Assembly: GCA_950106755.1 (NCBI GenBank)
Contig: OX467088.1
Location: forward strand, 17,902,001 to 17,966,000
Reading direction: 5' to 3'
Length of the DNA stretch: 64,000 nt
Source of the DNA: Climacium dendroides
Lineage: Eukaryota > Streptophyta > Bryopsida > Hypnales > Climaciaceae
In this document: piece after piece, positions 36,910 to 46,929 of the stretch
Layout: every line of letters starts with the position of its first letter
Position numbering within the stretch: the stretch's first letter is position 1
The notes under the pieces: model-generated
The model's database searches: none
Told to the model about the DNA's origin: nothing
What the model saw: only the letters and a program-made list of their open reading frames with translations
Program-made: the position numbers and the translations under genes

Positions 36910-37103
36910 CTGGATAGGTAATTTCTGATATGGACATTCAATGGCAAGTATCTCATTCTCTTTCGAATGGCTAAATTCAGGGAACTTGGTTGGGTGTCAG
37001 TTCACATAACAATATCAATCAGTTCAAGTGGGCCAGTCACTCATCTTACAGAAAAAAATAGAGCCCCAAAAATAGAGCCCCTGTTAGAGAGATCATATCA
37101 CTA

Positions 37104-37529
37104 AGGTAGAACCATCCAAAACCATTACTTTAAGCAATTCAGCATATTTTCTTTAAATAATATTTTGTAGTATATGCAAGTGAAAATTATGAATATTCAA
37201 GAAAAAATTAGATTTTTCGGACATTGTATGTAATTTCTATGAATTTTCAAAGTATTGGCTACCTAAACCAATGAAACTGTCCCATAGGTGCTCTCCAAAC
37301 TGAACCCTATAAAAATCATAATCAAATCAAGAGTCAAATATGTGTCCTTCAAATATATTGAGTCAAATATGTGTCCTTCGAATATATTGAGTCAAATATG
37401 TGTCCTTCGAATATATCGGCCAATCAATGTTAAGCATGTGGAGGATACATTCACCAAAGTCTAGGGACATAATTGGGTAAGTCTAGCAACAAAGAATAAA
37501 AAGAGGTGTGGTTTGGGTTGTTTCTACCT
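37104..37529. mobile_element. Stowaway/Tc1-mariner-like MITE, 426 bp
   Basis: Terminal inverted repeats are AGGTAGAACCATCCAAAACC (left) and AGGTAGAAACAACCCAAACC (right, minus strand). It is flanked by TA on both sides (37,102-37,103 and 37,530-37,531). The paired site in duplication copy 1 (near 17,872) reads CACTAACCACATC without insert, which is the exact empty site. It contains three tandem 29-bp units (37,331-37,418) around the string GAGTCAAATATGTGTCCTTC. No coding capacity. It inserted after the segmental duplication. Confidence 0.88.
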
Positions 37530-38168
37530 TAACCACATCAATTAAAATTTCTCTCCATTCGAAGAATATGAAGGTAGGATATTCCATCTTTTGGTGAGGT
37601 ATCACAACAAATCTTACAGAGAAAACCTTTGGATTCATTAATATTACTGGTATATCATGTCTTGATCAAAGTCTTAGATCACCTAATTGAAACCTTAGCT
37701 CTATGCTAGTTCTGAGTTCTTAGAGCTTTGAGCACTTGACAGTCTAAATTTGGTGCTTGAAACCTCACCATTGAAACCAAATATGGCCATGGAAATACAA
37801 ACAAAACATACAATTATGTAATTAATTGCCTAATGATCGAGTGGCTCTGAGATGATCATGCTTTATGAATAACCTGACTATTAGGTACTTAGTTTGACTA
37901 TTTTCTGCATTTGAGCTTGTTTCCATTCAGGAGCATAATTTGCATCTTCAAACCATTAGGATGGCAACAATTTAGTTGCTAGTGGGTATGGTAGAGCCAT
38001 TGTACTATACAATGGACAAATGCCATCCTACCTTTCTAAAAGAATGATTCATCATAGAAAATGGCTCTTCAACATCACCACGAGCTAAAACTCCCATCTA
38101 ATTCTCAAAATTGGATAACCAATGGTGGAACCTCAAATGGAGATCAAACTTCAAAGGGAGCTTGTTGA

Positions 38169-40180
38169 CATCCATACATATGATACATGTATAGATACAA
38201 ACTTCTATGCATATGAATGCAAGTGTGGTTAATTGATAATTTTAGTAAATACATGTAGGATATTTATAATTATTGTTGTAAGCTAAGCTATTTTACATGC
38301 TGCAAATATGATGAACAAATAAATCTTCCAAATTCATCATTGATTAGCTAATTTCTTCATAACAATTTTGTAATAGTATGTGACTCCAAATCTTCTCTTA
38401 CTTTATATGGACTTTAGGTTTCTATTTTTGGCCAATGTTTTTGACATTACATCCATTGAAAGCCCCTTCCAATCATCTTTCAACACCCATGTCCCCTACA
38501 ATCATGAAATATGCTCAAATATCATGTGCAAATACATATTATAGTCTTCCAATCTTGATGATCAATATTCCTCATATTTTCTTCAAAAACAATATACAAT
38601 GTATTCTATCCATATATACAATTAGATTTCCAAATACAACTCTTCCACTCTTCACAAGCCTTCCAATTTTGTGATCCCAACTTTTGTCAAGTTTTATGAA
38701 AAAGCAATGGTCTTTTATCCCTAAATGTCCAATTGTTTTGAGCTTCTTGGAATTTGCTCTAAATTGAACAAAATGTCAACATTTTGATCATTTGCATGAA
38801 TTTTTTTGGATTTGTAACCATACAAATTAAACTAGAAATGTTAGAGATCTCATAGGAAAAGAAAACACAACAATATCACTTATGAAGTGAAAGATTATAA
38901 TGTTTGACCATGAGGGTGTTAAACCTATGAAAATCTTTCAACTCTCTTTTTGCATGTCAAAGCTAAAAAATTGGTGACCAAAAAAATACGAGGTTAAAGG
39001 GACTAACATGTATAACCCCAATCAATTTATGGCTTCTTAAAATTTACTCTACAATTTTTTTTAAATGAATTTTGAATGTAATTTTTTCTCCAAGATCTAG
39101 TGTGTTTGAGGCTCATTTCCAAGAGCTCTCAACACTACGGGAAGTTAAGATTGCAATGGGTACCCTTGCACAAAATCGTGGATAGAAAAATCACTATCAT
39201 TTATTTTCAAGATCAGATTTTTGATGCTAAAATTAGACTTCAAGAACTTTCCAAAAATATAATCTATTAAAAATAGCAACTTGGTTAGGTTTTATTTAAC
39301 TTCAAAGTTTTGCAAACTCCAGATTTTGATGCGTTGGGCATTTAGGGGTTAAAGGATTGATGAAAGATTCTATAATCCAAGTCAAAATTCACATAGTTGT
39401 GGTCTCTGCATAAATACAACTTTGTTTCTATCTCCAACTCCAAGGTCATGAGTTTATAAGCAAATCAAGTTTTTTGAACTATTTTAATCTCCAAGTGTTC
39501 AGTTTGGCATGCCATCACTAAAATGCTGAACCCTTACTGATAAATTAGGTACACTTTCAAGAATTTGCATGGTTTGTCAATTTGTGAACAGACCATCTTA
39601 CAATTTGTATATATAGAGCAACAACAACAACAGAGTTCTCATATGGCTAACATTTCATTTTCAACAAATAGAGTGGTGATCAACAATCCCTAAAATGGTT
39701 AAAATTAGCTTAGTTTCTACCCAAAAATCCTTGCACTACTTATACATTGTAAAAAGGACCTTTAATGGAGAAGTTTTAGCCAAAACTACAACAAACAATA
39801 GAATTTGATAGCCAATTTGCTACTTCCTCCACCAATTGTAATTAGCATCTATTTTTTCAATTTTGTGTTATAATACTCCCAATAATCCTTCACAACTTGC
39901 AAGATCCTTTCTTTTCTATTTTCTTTTCCGATACTACTCACTCTCAAGGTAGCCAAAGTTGATGCTTGTTCGTGTTGAAGGTAGCATATTGCACTAAATT
40001 CCATAAATCTGGGATCACTGGTGGTGACTGGGTGGCAACTTCAGTTCTAAACTACATCTTTTCTTTTCAGGTAGCCCAGCTTCTCATATTTTCCAAAATA
40101 CAGACACATGCATTCCCTGAATGATGCTATGAATATAACTTAAAATGATCATTCAACTTTTTGTGTGTACGTCCACAAAA
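38169..40180. other. AT-rich intergenic DNA with a partial dispersed repeat
   Basis: About 38,725-39,010 is a diverged relative of the left half of the repeat embedded in the Harbinger elements (28,925-29,180), sharing TTGGAATTTGCTCTAAATTG and GAGGGTGTTAAA. No gene is supported. Confidence 0.5.
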
Positions 40181-40375
40181 GCACAGTATGTAATGGTCCC
40201 AGTTGAGAGCAATGGCTATGTTGTCATCCCTTCTACATCACACGTGGCCATGGCTGGCATGACTCAGAATAATGTGAATCATGTGCAAGTGATAACAGTA
40301 GAAAATTGTGTCACCTGTTCAATTGAAAACAACTTGATGCAACTTAAAGCTCAACAACATCTCTCTGAAGAATAG
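40181..40375 (+). other. Unrecognised exon-like open segment
   Basis: A frame reading AQYVMVPVESNGYVVIPSTS after an AAAAG acceptor-like sequence has protein-like composition, unlike the surrounding AT-rich DNA, and ends at a TAG (40,373-40,375). I do not recognise the family. It may be the last exon or remnant of a gene whose other parts are lost or undetected. Confidence 0.3.
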
Positions 40376-41180
40376 TGTTCACGACATGTAATCCTCTCAT
40401 CATGATCCATCTATGCCAGTGAGTGTTCCGTGTTCTTTCAGGGCTCTTTTAAGGCACTTTATTGACAAAAATCTTGAGAGACGACAACTTTTAAAAGACT
40501 ACAAATTTTTTTTAACTTCAGAGGCTTTATGCACAATACTTTGGAAGGCCAGAGAAAGAATGAAGGAATATTGGCTTTTCTTGGATGCATAGGGAGGATT
40601 GGACTTTAGATTTTAGCAAAAGTTATGATACTAAGGTTGGTGACAACACCAAAATGCATCTGAACAAGGTTTTGGGCATGGTTCTCACTCTTGAACTCTA
40701 AACGTTTCCATTGGGGCTTGTTGGTAGTTGGAAGAAGATTATGGAGTTTCTTAGAATGTGTTTTTTGAACTTCACATGAATATTAAACTATGAATTTTCA
40801 AAGTGTTGAGAATAGGTGGACGTAAAACTGACATCAAGCTCTCATGTATAAAGGTTGTACATATTAGGCAAGAATTTAGATTAGGTGCCTTTACCTTACA
40901 TTGGATAGTGGACAGTGTTATTTGAAACATCAAAAGAATTTTTTTGAACTAATTCTAGAATATTATGTAGACAATTTTATAACTTTAGTTTACATAGAAA
41001 TGCCTTGGCTTCATGTACTAGAAATATATAGTTATTTGGTAACAAAGCTCATAGCTCCCTCAATCTTGTCACTATTAAACTATTACACAAGTTCTTTAAG
41101 GAATTTGATTTCAAATAATGACACATGTATATTGAGACAAAACCTACCTTGCTAATAAAAACATTGAATTTTAATAAATA

Positions 41181-41486
41181 CATGACTTTTGACACGTGGA
41201 CAAAGAACTATCATACTCAATGGTGAGGGTTTGGAGTATATGACTTTTGACATGTGGACAAAGAACTATCATACTCGATGGTCAAAGTTTGGAATATATA
41301 TGACTTTTGACATGTGGACAAAGAACTATTATATCCGAATGATGGTCAGGGTTTGGAATATATATGACTTTTGACACATGGACAAAGAACTATTATACCC
41401 GAATGATGGTCAAGGTTTGGAATATACATGACTTTTGACACGTGGACAAAGAACTATTATACCTGAATGATGGTCATGGTTTGTAC
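41181..41486 (+). repeat. Minisatellite, five units of 58-64 bp
   Basis: Five head-to-tail units begin with ATGACTTTTGACACGTGGAC or variants. Units 1 and 5 keep CACGTGG; units 2 and 3 read CATGTGG and unit 4 CACATGG. The later units share a 4-6-bp insertion (GAATGATGG instead of GATGG). The array stops at about 41,486. Confidence 0.85.
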
Positions 41487-41714
41487 TACCTAGCAAATAA
41501 TTGATTAGAGTTGACAAATATAATTTGATATATATATTTTTTTTTAAAAGACTCATTTTTTCCTTAGACAATTTCATTTTGAAAAAGATATTATTACAAA
41601 AAAAATTGGCATTTGTTTCAAATTTTTTTAAAGACCCTTGACCATCAAGTATAGTACATGAGAACTCACATGAACCAATTTGCAACTAAAAGAACATTCC
41701 CACTTGTTCTTCGC

Positions 41715-41815
41715 AAAGACGTTAGAGCTTGCTTGTAAAAGCTATATACATTGATCATTCACACACAAAGCTTGTTTTAAAAAGCTATATACACTGGTCA
41801 TTCACACACGTGGTA
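41715..41815 (+). repeat. Two-copy direct repeat of about 57 bp
   Basis: Two adjacent units share AAGCTATATACA and TCATTCACACAC, with GAGCTTGCTTG and AAGCTTGTTTT starts. The second unit ends in CACACGTGG, again an ACGT core. Confidence 0.7.
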
Positions 41816-42266
41816 CTTGTTAACTACCAAACTTTGTTGAAAGATGACATGGCACTTTCTTTTACAAAGGATGTTGGGTAGTAACACCAAAAGTTTCATT
41901 GTTTTTTTGGTAATAGAGAATCATTACGAAATTAAGATTTTGGAGTCATAGCACTGTTTTTTTGGTAATATGTGTAACACCCTAGTAAATAATACCACCA
42001 TCAAAACTCTTTCCTTGACTCTTGTGCAAGGATCAGAATGTACAAATATGAAACAAAGAGCAAAATGAAAGTCAATACAGAAGATGGATGACTTGCCATA
42101 CACAAAATAAAATGCATCACAAGATCCCAACATTACAACAACATTGAGTCAAACCACATTGAGAGTGCTAGTAGTAGTGATCACTGAAATATTCCATTGC
42201 TGCAATTTTTGTATAAAAAAACCCAACTTCTAAATCATGTGCAAGTCTACAATTTCTATCAAACTG

Positions 42267-42409
42267 CAGAGGCACTGCTGGGTTCAAGAGGAAGTGGCTT
42301 GGAATTTCCTCTAGCAGTTGCTGCAAATTTAAATTCTAATTCAGGATCTCTTGAAGGGCTGAAGGCATTTGGAGCCCAAACTCAAAAGAGCACACAGATG
42401 CAGAAGGTA
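42267..42409 (+). other. Unrecognised exon-like open segment
   Basis: Between a CTGCAG acceptor-like site and an AAG|GTAGCA donor-like site lies an open frame reading ALLGSRGSGLEFPLAVAANL and onward. The composition is protein-like, but I do not know the family. It could belong with the segment at 40,181-40,375 as parts of one decayed or undetected plus-strand gene. Confidence 0.3.
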
Positions 42410-42873
42410 GCAATTCTTCAACTGCATATCATGTATGAACGGCAGACTCCATAACTAAAAACGGTAACATATTCACCAAACCTGGAGAAATGCACTTTTC
42501 CGTGTGATTAACACCTTTTCAAAATTAGGACATTCTAAAATTCATTCTTTGCAAACACCAGGTGGGGACATACTTTTAATGCATTTGCCTACATTACTTG
42601 CTATGAATGACACCGACACTTTGTGCATACCATGGTGACTATAATAATTGTCCACGGACTCCTCTTAACAGACATTCAAGGCTAGAAAGGGGTGTCAAAG
42701 AGATTGAGATCCTGCATGAAGAGAAGACAATGAAAATGAAAAATAGACAATGAAAATGAAGAGTAATGAAGAGTAATGCAAGGCCGCATCTTGGAGAGAA
42801 AAGTATTTGGGCGCACTGTTTGGCATTGTTTGGCATACTAAAGAATGGTGAGCATCTGATTTGTGCCCATCCA

Positions 42874-42901
42874 GCTCACAATGACAACACCCATTGTGAG
42901 C
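42874..42901. repeat. Perfect 10-bp hairpin beyond the BTB stop codon
   Basis: GCTCACAATG and its complement flank an 8-base loop, 72-99 bp beyond the BTB stop codon on the downstream side. If transcribed it would form a stem in the 3' untranslated region. Confidence 0.6.
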
Positions 42902-42972
42902 AGAGTGCAGAATGCAGAGCAACGGAAGGAGAGGGGGAGAGAGAGGGAGAGCAACTGATGGAACAACGAAAG

Positions 42973-45473
42973 TTACAAGCCATGTATTTTGAGTAATTTA
43001 ATTTGTTCTTGCACGAGCTCAACAACAAGATCCTTGTCAATCTCTTGTAGAAATGCATCGAACTCTTCACGCAGGTCATGAATTTTACCGAATTCAAGAA
43101 GGTAGCGTAAGCATTCACGCTTCAGATGCTTGAGCTGGTAGAGCCATCCGTCCTGCAGTCTGGCTAGAACATTACTGCCATCAATGTCATCCACTAAGCT
43201 TGCTTCACACGCCTCCTTCAGGTCACCGATGTCGTATTTGTGCGCGGCTCGCACAAGAGCAATCCTATGCTGTCGAAAATCTTCGTACTTCAAATTACCG
43301 TACAAATAGCTGAGGAGCGCACGACAAGACTCAAGAGACATGTCATTAATATGGACTGTGGCTGATTGCTTCTCACTTAGGTTGTGAGAGAACATGGAAT
43401 CGAAGACAGGTGACCGTGCCGCAAGAATAGCTCGGTGAGCCCCTACGCTGCCACATGCTGTAAAGATCGTCACATCAGTGTGAATTCCTTCCTCGAGCAT
43501 TCTGCTGAGACACCTGGATAAGCCAAGCTGGGCTTGTGATTGTATGTATTCTTCACTTGTCCAGATTGAATGTGGCTCGCCACCCTGCACATCGTGGCAC
43601 CCGTTTTAACTAGAATGATAATTTCACAAAAAATGATAAAGTAGCACGGTAGTTGTATATTCACAGGGGCATTATTTAACGTCAAGCTTTGTGTAATACT
43701 TGTGGAGACATTTGCATACGGAGAAGAATACAATTCGAGAATTATACGTTAATTCTGAGCTGCAAGAACATGTTCAAGGTATTAGATTACTAATGTGAAT
43801 ATGCTAGAACTTGAACAAACTTGGGATTCTGAAGGAGGAAAATGAGGATTAAGTCTGGGATACAGAGGTCTCACGGGCGAAGATGCAACTTTCAAATCGT
43901 GGAATTCAACTTCAACAAGGAATTTTCCATATGCCACGGAGTAGTCTAATGGCCAAACAAAATCATCAGAGCAGCTTCGGAGCAACTTGTCACTCACTGG
44001 TCAACAGCCCACATAACACGCACAAAATTTAGCTTTACAATCTAGGGGTGGTTAACTTTGTGAACCCTTGTGCCGACTGAAAAGTGTAAACTGATGAAGA
44101 TATTATGCTTGTAGCGACGAAGGTAAGGAGAAACAATTGGGGACAAAGAAAAAGTCCAGTAAAAACCTGTCAAATCTTTGGATGCCACAGGTTGACCATC
44201 ACATCCCCGAACCAGAATACGAACCGTAAAACTGGCAATTGGTGACTGCTCCTTACGACAATGCTCTGGGTATAGGCGAACAGTCAGGGATGCCTTTTTT
44301 TCGATGAATATATGCCTGCAAAAAGAGTCTTCTCGTAAGCACAGGAGTTTTAACCATAAAATTCAATATCCATCATCCTGAGCAATGCACACCCTAAAGT
44401 GAAAAACAATTCCTAATTTTTCAGCTAGTGTAAACGTTTTCAAAGTGAATTGTGCATTAATCAATGTCAAGATGCTTAAGTAACTGTGTGAGTTTATAAC
44501 ATAGAAGTTCAGCAATAGAGGAAAACCTTCAGTTCCTGCCAAAGCACATTCGCACTCAATGTCAAACAAACTATATCCACTTTCTATACTCCGATGCGAC
44601 GTCTTTAATCCAGCATATTGCGTTAACTGCAGCATATCAGATCTCGTCTGCTCCACCCCCGGTGCAACATCACCCTAAGAATCCAATCACTAGAATGTAA
44701 TTTGATGCATACGCTTCTTGCTCTACAAATTCTTTAGAAACGAGGTCGACTGACCTAAGTCAAACCTCAGAGAAACGCATGCGACAAGAAAATAGATGCA
44801 TTAAGGATATAAAAAAAACGAGCACCGACAATAAGATCATTTCGAAGGAAGAAACTCAACACAAACTTCGGAAGTATATATGGACCTGAAATGCAAGTTA
44901 TAGCCAACACAACAGAGAATTCGGATTTTAGTAAACTGATGGACAGTCAACGCCCACTGATACCAAAAACTTGTCCGAACTCCTACAGTGCACACTGCTA
45001 AAGGCAAAGTATTCACCCATAAGCATTAATTATAAGAGACCATGCATCAGCTTTGACTAATTTCGTAATTTCATTATGAGAGTGCAGAATGCAGAGAGTG
45101 CAGGATAAATTTCCGGCCCAATTTCTTCCACAGTTGCGGCACACAAATGCCACAGGGTTGTCAATTGCAATTTATCACTTCAGTCAAGGTGACATCAAGG
45201 TGCTCAGTCGTAAGTAGCGAGTTTCAGTTCTAGAGAGACGTGGAATAAAAGGAGAACAATACGGCAAGACTGAATCCGAAACATGGACGAACAACTATGC
45301 AAACCCTAAACCATAATTTTATGAGTCGTCGAACGAGAGAGAATTGAATCATACCAGTTCCAAAGACCAATTTTGAACGGGTCAGATCGACGAGAACAGC
45401 CACTTCCCAGGCTATCCACGCGCAATTGCGCAAGCCTTGTAGTTGTCTCCACTCTGGAAATACACTCTGCCAT
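42973..45473 (-). CDS. BTB/POZ-domain protein, four exons (At1g21780-like)
   Basis: This is a plant BTB/POZ protein; members of this group act as likely substrate adaptors of CUL3 ubiquitin ligases. Exons are 45,473-45,355, 44,315-44,167, 43,996-43,875 and 43,584-42,973. All junctions are GT-AG and in phase, giving 333 residues, close to the usual length of about 330. The N-terminal half (ETTTRLAQLRVDSLG, DPFKIGLWNW, KASLTVRLYPE, LLRSCSDDFVWP, VEVEFHDLKV) is the MATH-like region of the family. The BTB fold covers about residues 160-262 (TDVTIFTACGS, AHRAILAARSPVF, LLSYLYGNLKY) and a BACK-like tail follows. Start: ATG at 45,473 precedes the conserved VETTTRLAQ block; an in-frame ATG at 45,491 is an alternative. 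Three 295-bp repeats lie just upstream. Confidence 0.92.
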
Positions 45474-45689
45474 GCCTGTTTGTAGAAGCATTTGCCCACT
45501 CCACCCGCAGCTTTCAGCACATATACAACTGCACGCTGCAGAACAGACGCCCTGTTCAATTTATTGCACTTATAATTCTTCTACAAAACTTTGTCTCTAT
45601 TGTTTGACCTCTACTGTGTAATAAAAAGTGGATTCCTTCTCACGGCTTTCCTTTTAACCTAAAGCGGAAAGCAACCTCTTCGGCGGCCA

Positions 45690-46550
45690 ACCCTCTCCTC
45701 CTCTAATTTGAAATCGTACAGCACCTCGATCATTTAAAAAACCTATCTCCATCTCAAGTGGTTCACTTCCTAAGCAAAAAGAACTCGAAAGAATACGCTA
45801 CTCCTTTACGCCATCAGTTGAACTCACCATGGCTACCTCTACTTTCGCGTGGGTGAACGTACTCGTTCCAGAAAGGACATTTGTCTCTTTCGCTAAAGGT
45901 CAAGCAATAATTCTCCATCAACGTTGCATACACCTCGGAAGAAAACGCCGCCTAATGAAGAACATGAATCAAGTCCTTGCAAAATGCATTACAATTTTTG
46001 AAGTCGCACAGCTATCCTTCCATATCCAGAACCTCGTACCTCCACCTCAAGTAAAAAGTTTCCTAAGCGAAAATCGTACCCCGAGGAATTACGCTACTGC
46101 TCTACGTCATCAGTTGAATTCGCCATGGCGACCTCTACTTTCTCGTTCAGGGAATATACTCATTCAACAAAGAGCACTATTACCTCTTACGCTATACAGG
46201 TGAATTAATCATACTCTGTCAACATAACAAGATCTAGGAAGCAAAATCACGCCTAATTAAGAACATCAAACAGTTCTTGAAAAATACATTCAGAAATTTA
46301 GAAATTCGTACAGCAACTCTGCGATATCTAGAAACAATGCATCTCCACCATACAATATATATTCACCTCCTAAGAAAGAAATACCTCGCTAAAACTGTAC
46401 GCCATCAGTTGAATTCGCCATGGCGACCTCTACTTTCTCGTCCAGTGAATATACTCGTTCAATAAAAAGCACTATTCGCTCTTTCGCCAGAGGTCAATCA
46501 TTTATCCTCCATACACGGCTCCGAAGAGGAATGACGCCGAATTAAGAATG
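45690..46550. repeat. Three tandem 295-bp repeats upstream of the BTB gene
   Basis: The anchor CATCAGTTGA recurs at 45,812, 46,108 and 46,403 (spacing 296 and 295), followed each time by CCATGGCGACCTCTACTTTC or close variants. Similarity between anchors is moderate, so the array is old. It begins about 220 bp upstream of the BTB start codon and is GC-richer than the flanks. Open frames on the plus strand across the units (for example 45,829-46,203) have no family resemblance and I do not call them genes. Confidence 0.8.
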
Positions 46551-46773
46551 TGTCCCGAGAAACGCATGCCGAAAGCTAGATAATACCTGCCCAACTAAAA
46601 AGGCCGCAAGCGCTGCGTTTCGAAAAGAGTACGACAGACATCGACATGAAATATTCTGCGCTAACGCCTCACAATTGACGGGCAAAAGAAGCTCTAACCC
46701 TAAAGGAGTGCACACTCTCGAGCGAGAGGCGCGAGACGGTGAAAAGTGAGGCAGGCGGAGGTGAAAGGTTGCC

Positions 46774-46841
46774 ATGGAAAACGGTACCCAGGTGCATCAT
46801 GACGACGGTGCTGCATACAAAGAGCAGCAGGGGCGCTGCAG
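46774..46841 (+). other. Possible first exon of a divergent gene
   Basis: GCCATGG in strong initiation context opens a 22-codon frame (MENGTQVHHDDGAAYKEQQG) ending at a CAG|GTAACT donor-like site, in a GC-rich patch. No second exon was found in the AT-rich DNA downstream. A hairpin with 10-bp arms (GATGAAGAAT, 46,891-46,922) follows. It could be a lost gene's first exon or chance. Confidence 0.25.
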
Positions 46842-46929
46842 GTAACTTAAAGCAGAAGCGGGAAGGGATGACGGTGACGATGATGTATTGGATGAAGAAT
46901 GTTTGACGAAATATTCTTCATCCGGTGTC

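Larger units (their letters stand above)
20330..38168 (+). repeat. Segmental duplication, copy 2 (keeps NPF, lost most of MSH5)
   Basis: This is the colinear partner of 5,930-18,683. It retains the MSH5 5' end (pseudogene), the NPF gene and the AT-rich right flank. It is enlarged by the 10.1-kb Harbinger palindrome at 25,856-35,978 and a 426-bp MITE at 37,104-37,529. MSH5 exons 4-35 are missing: after about 22,941 the sequence passes directly into NPF 3' flanking DNA. Confidence 0.75.

Noticed and set aside
45829..46203. Plus-strand frame of 124 codons over the 295-bp repeats
   Set aside because: It spans repeat-unit boundaries, is not conserved in frame between units and resembles no family.
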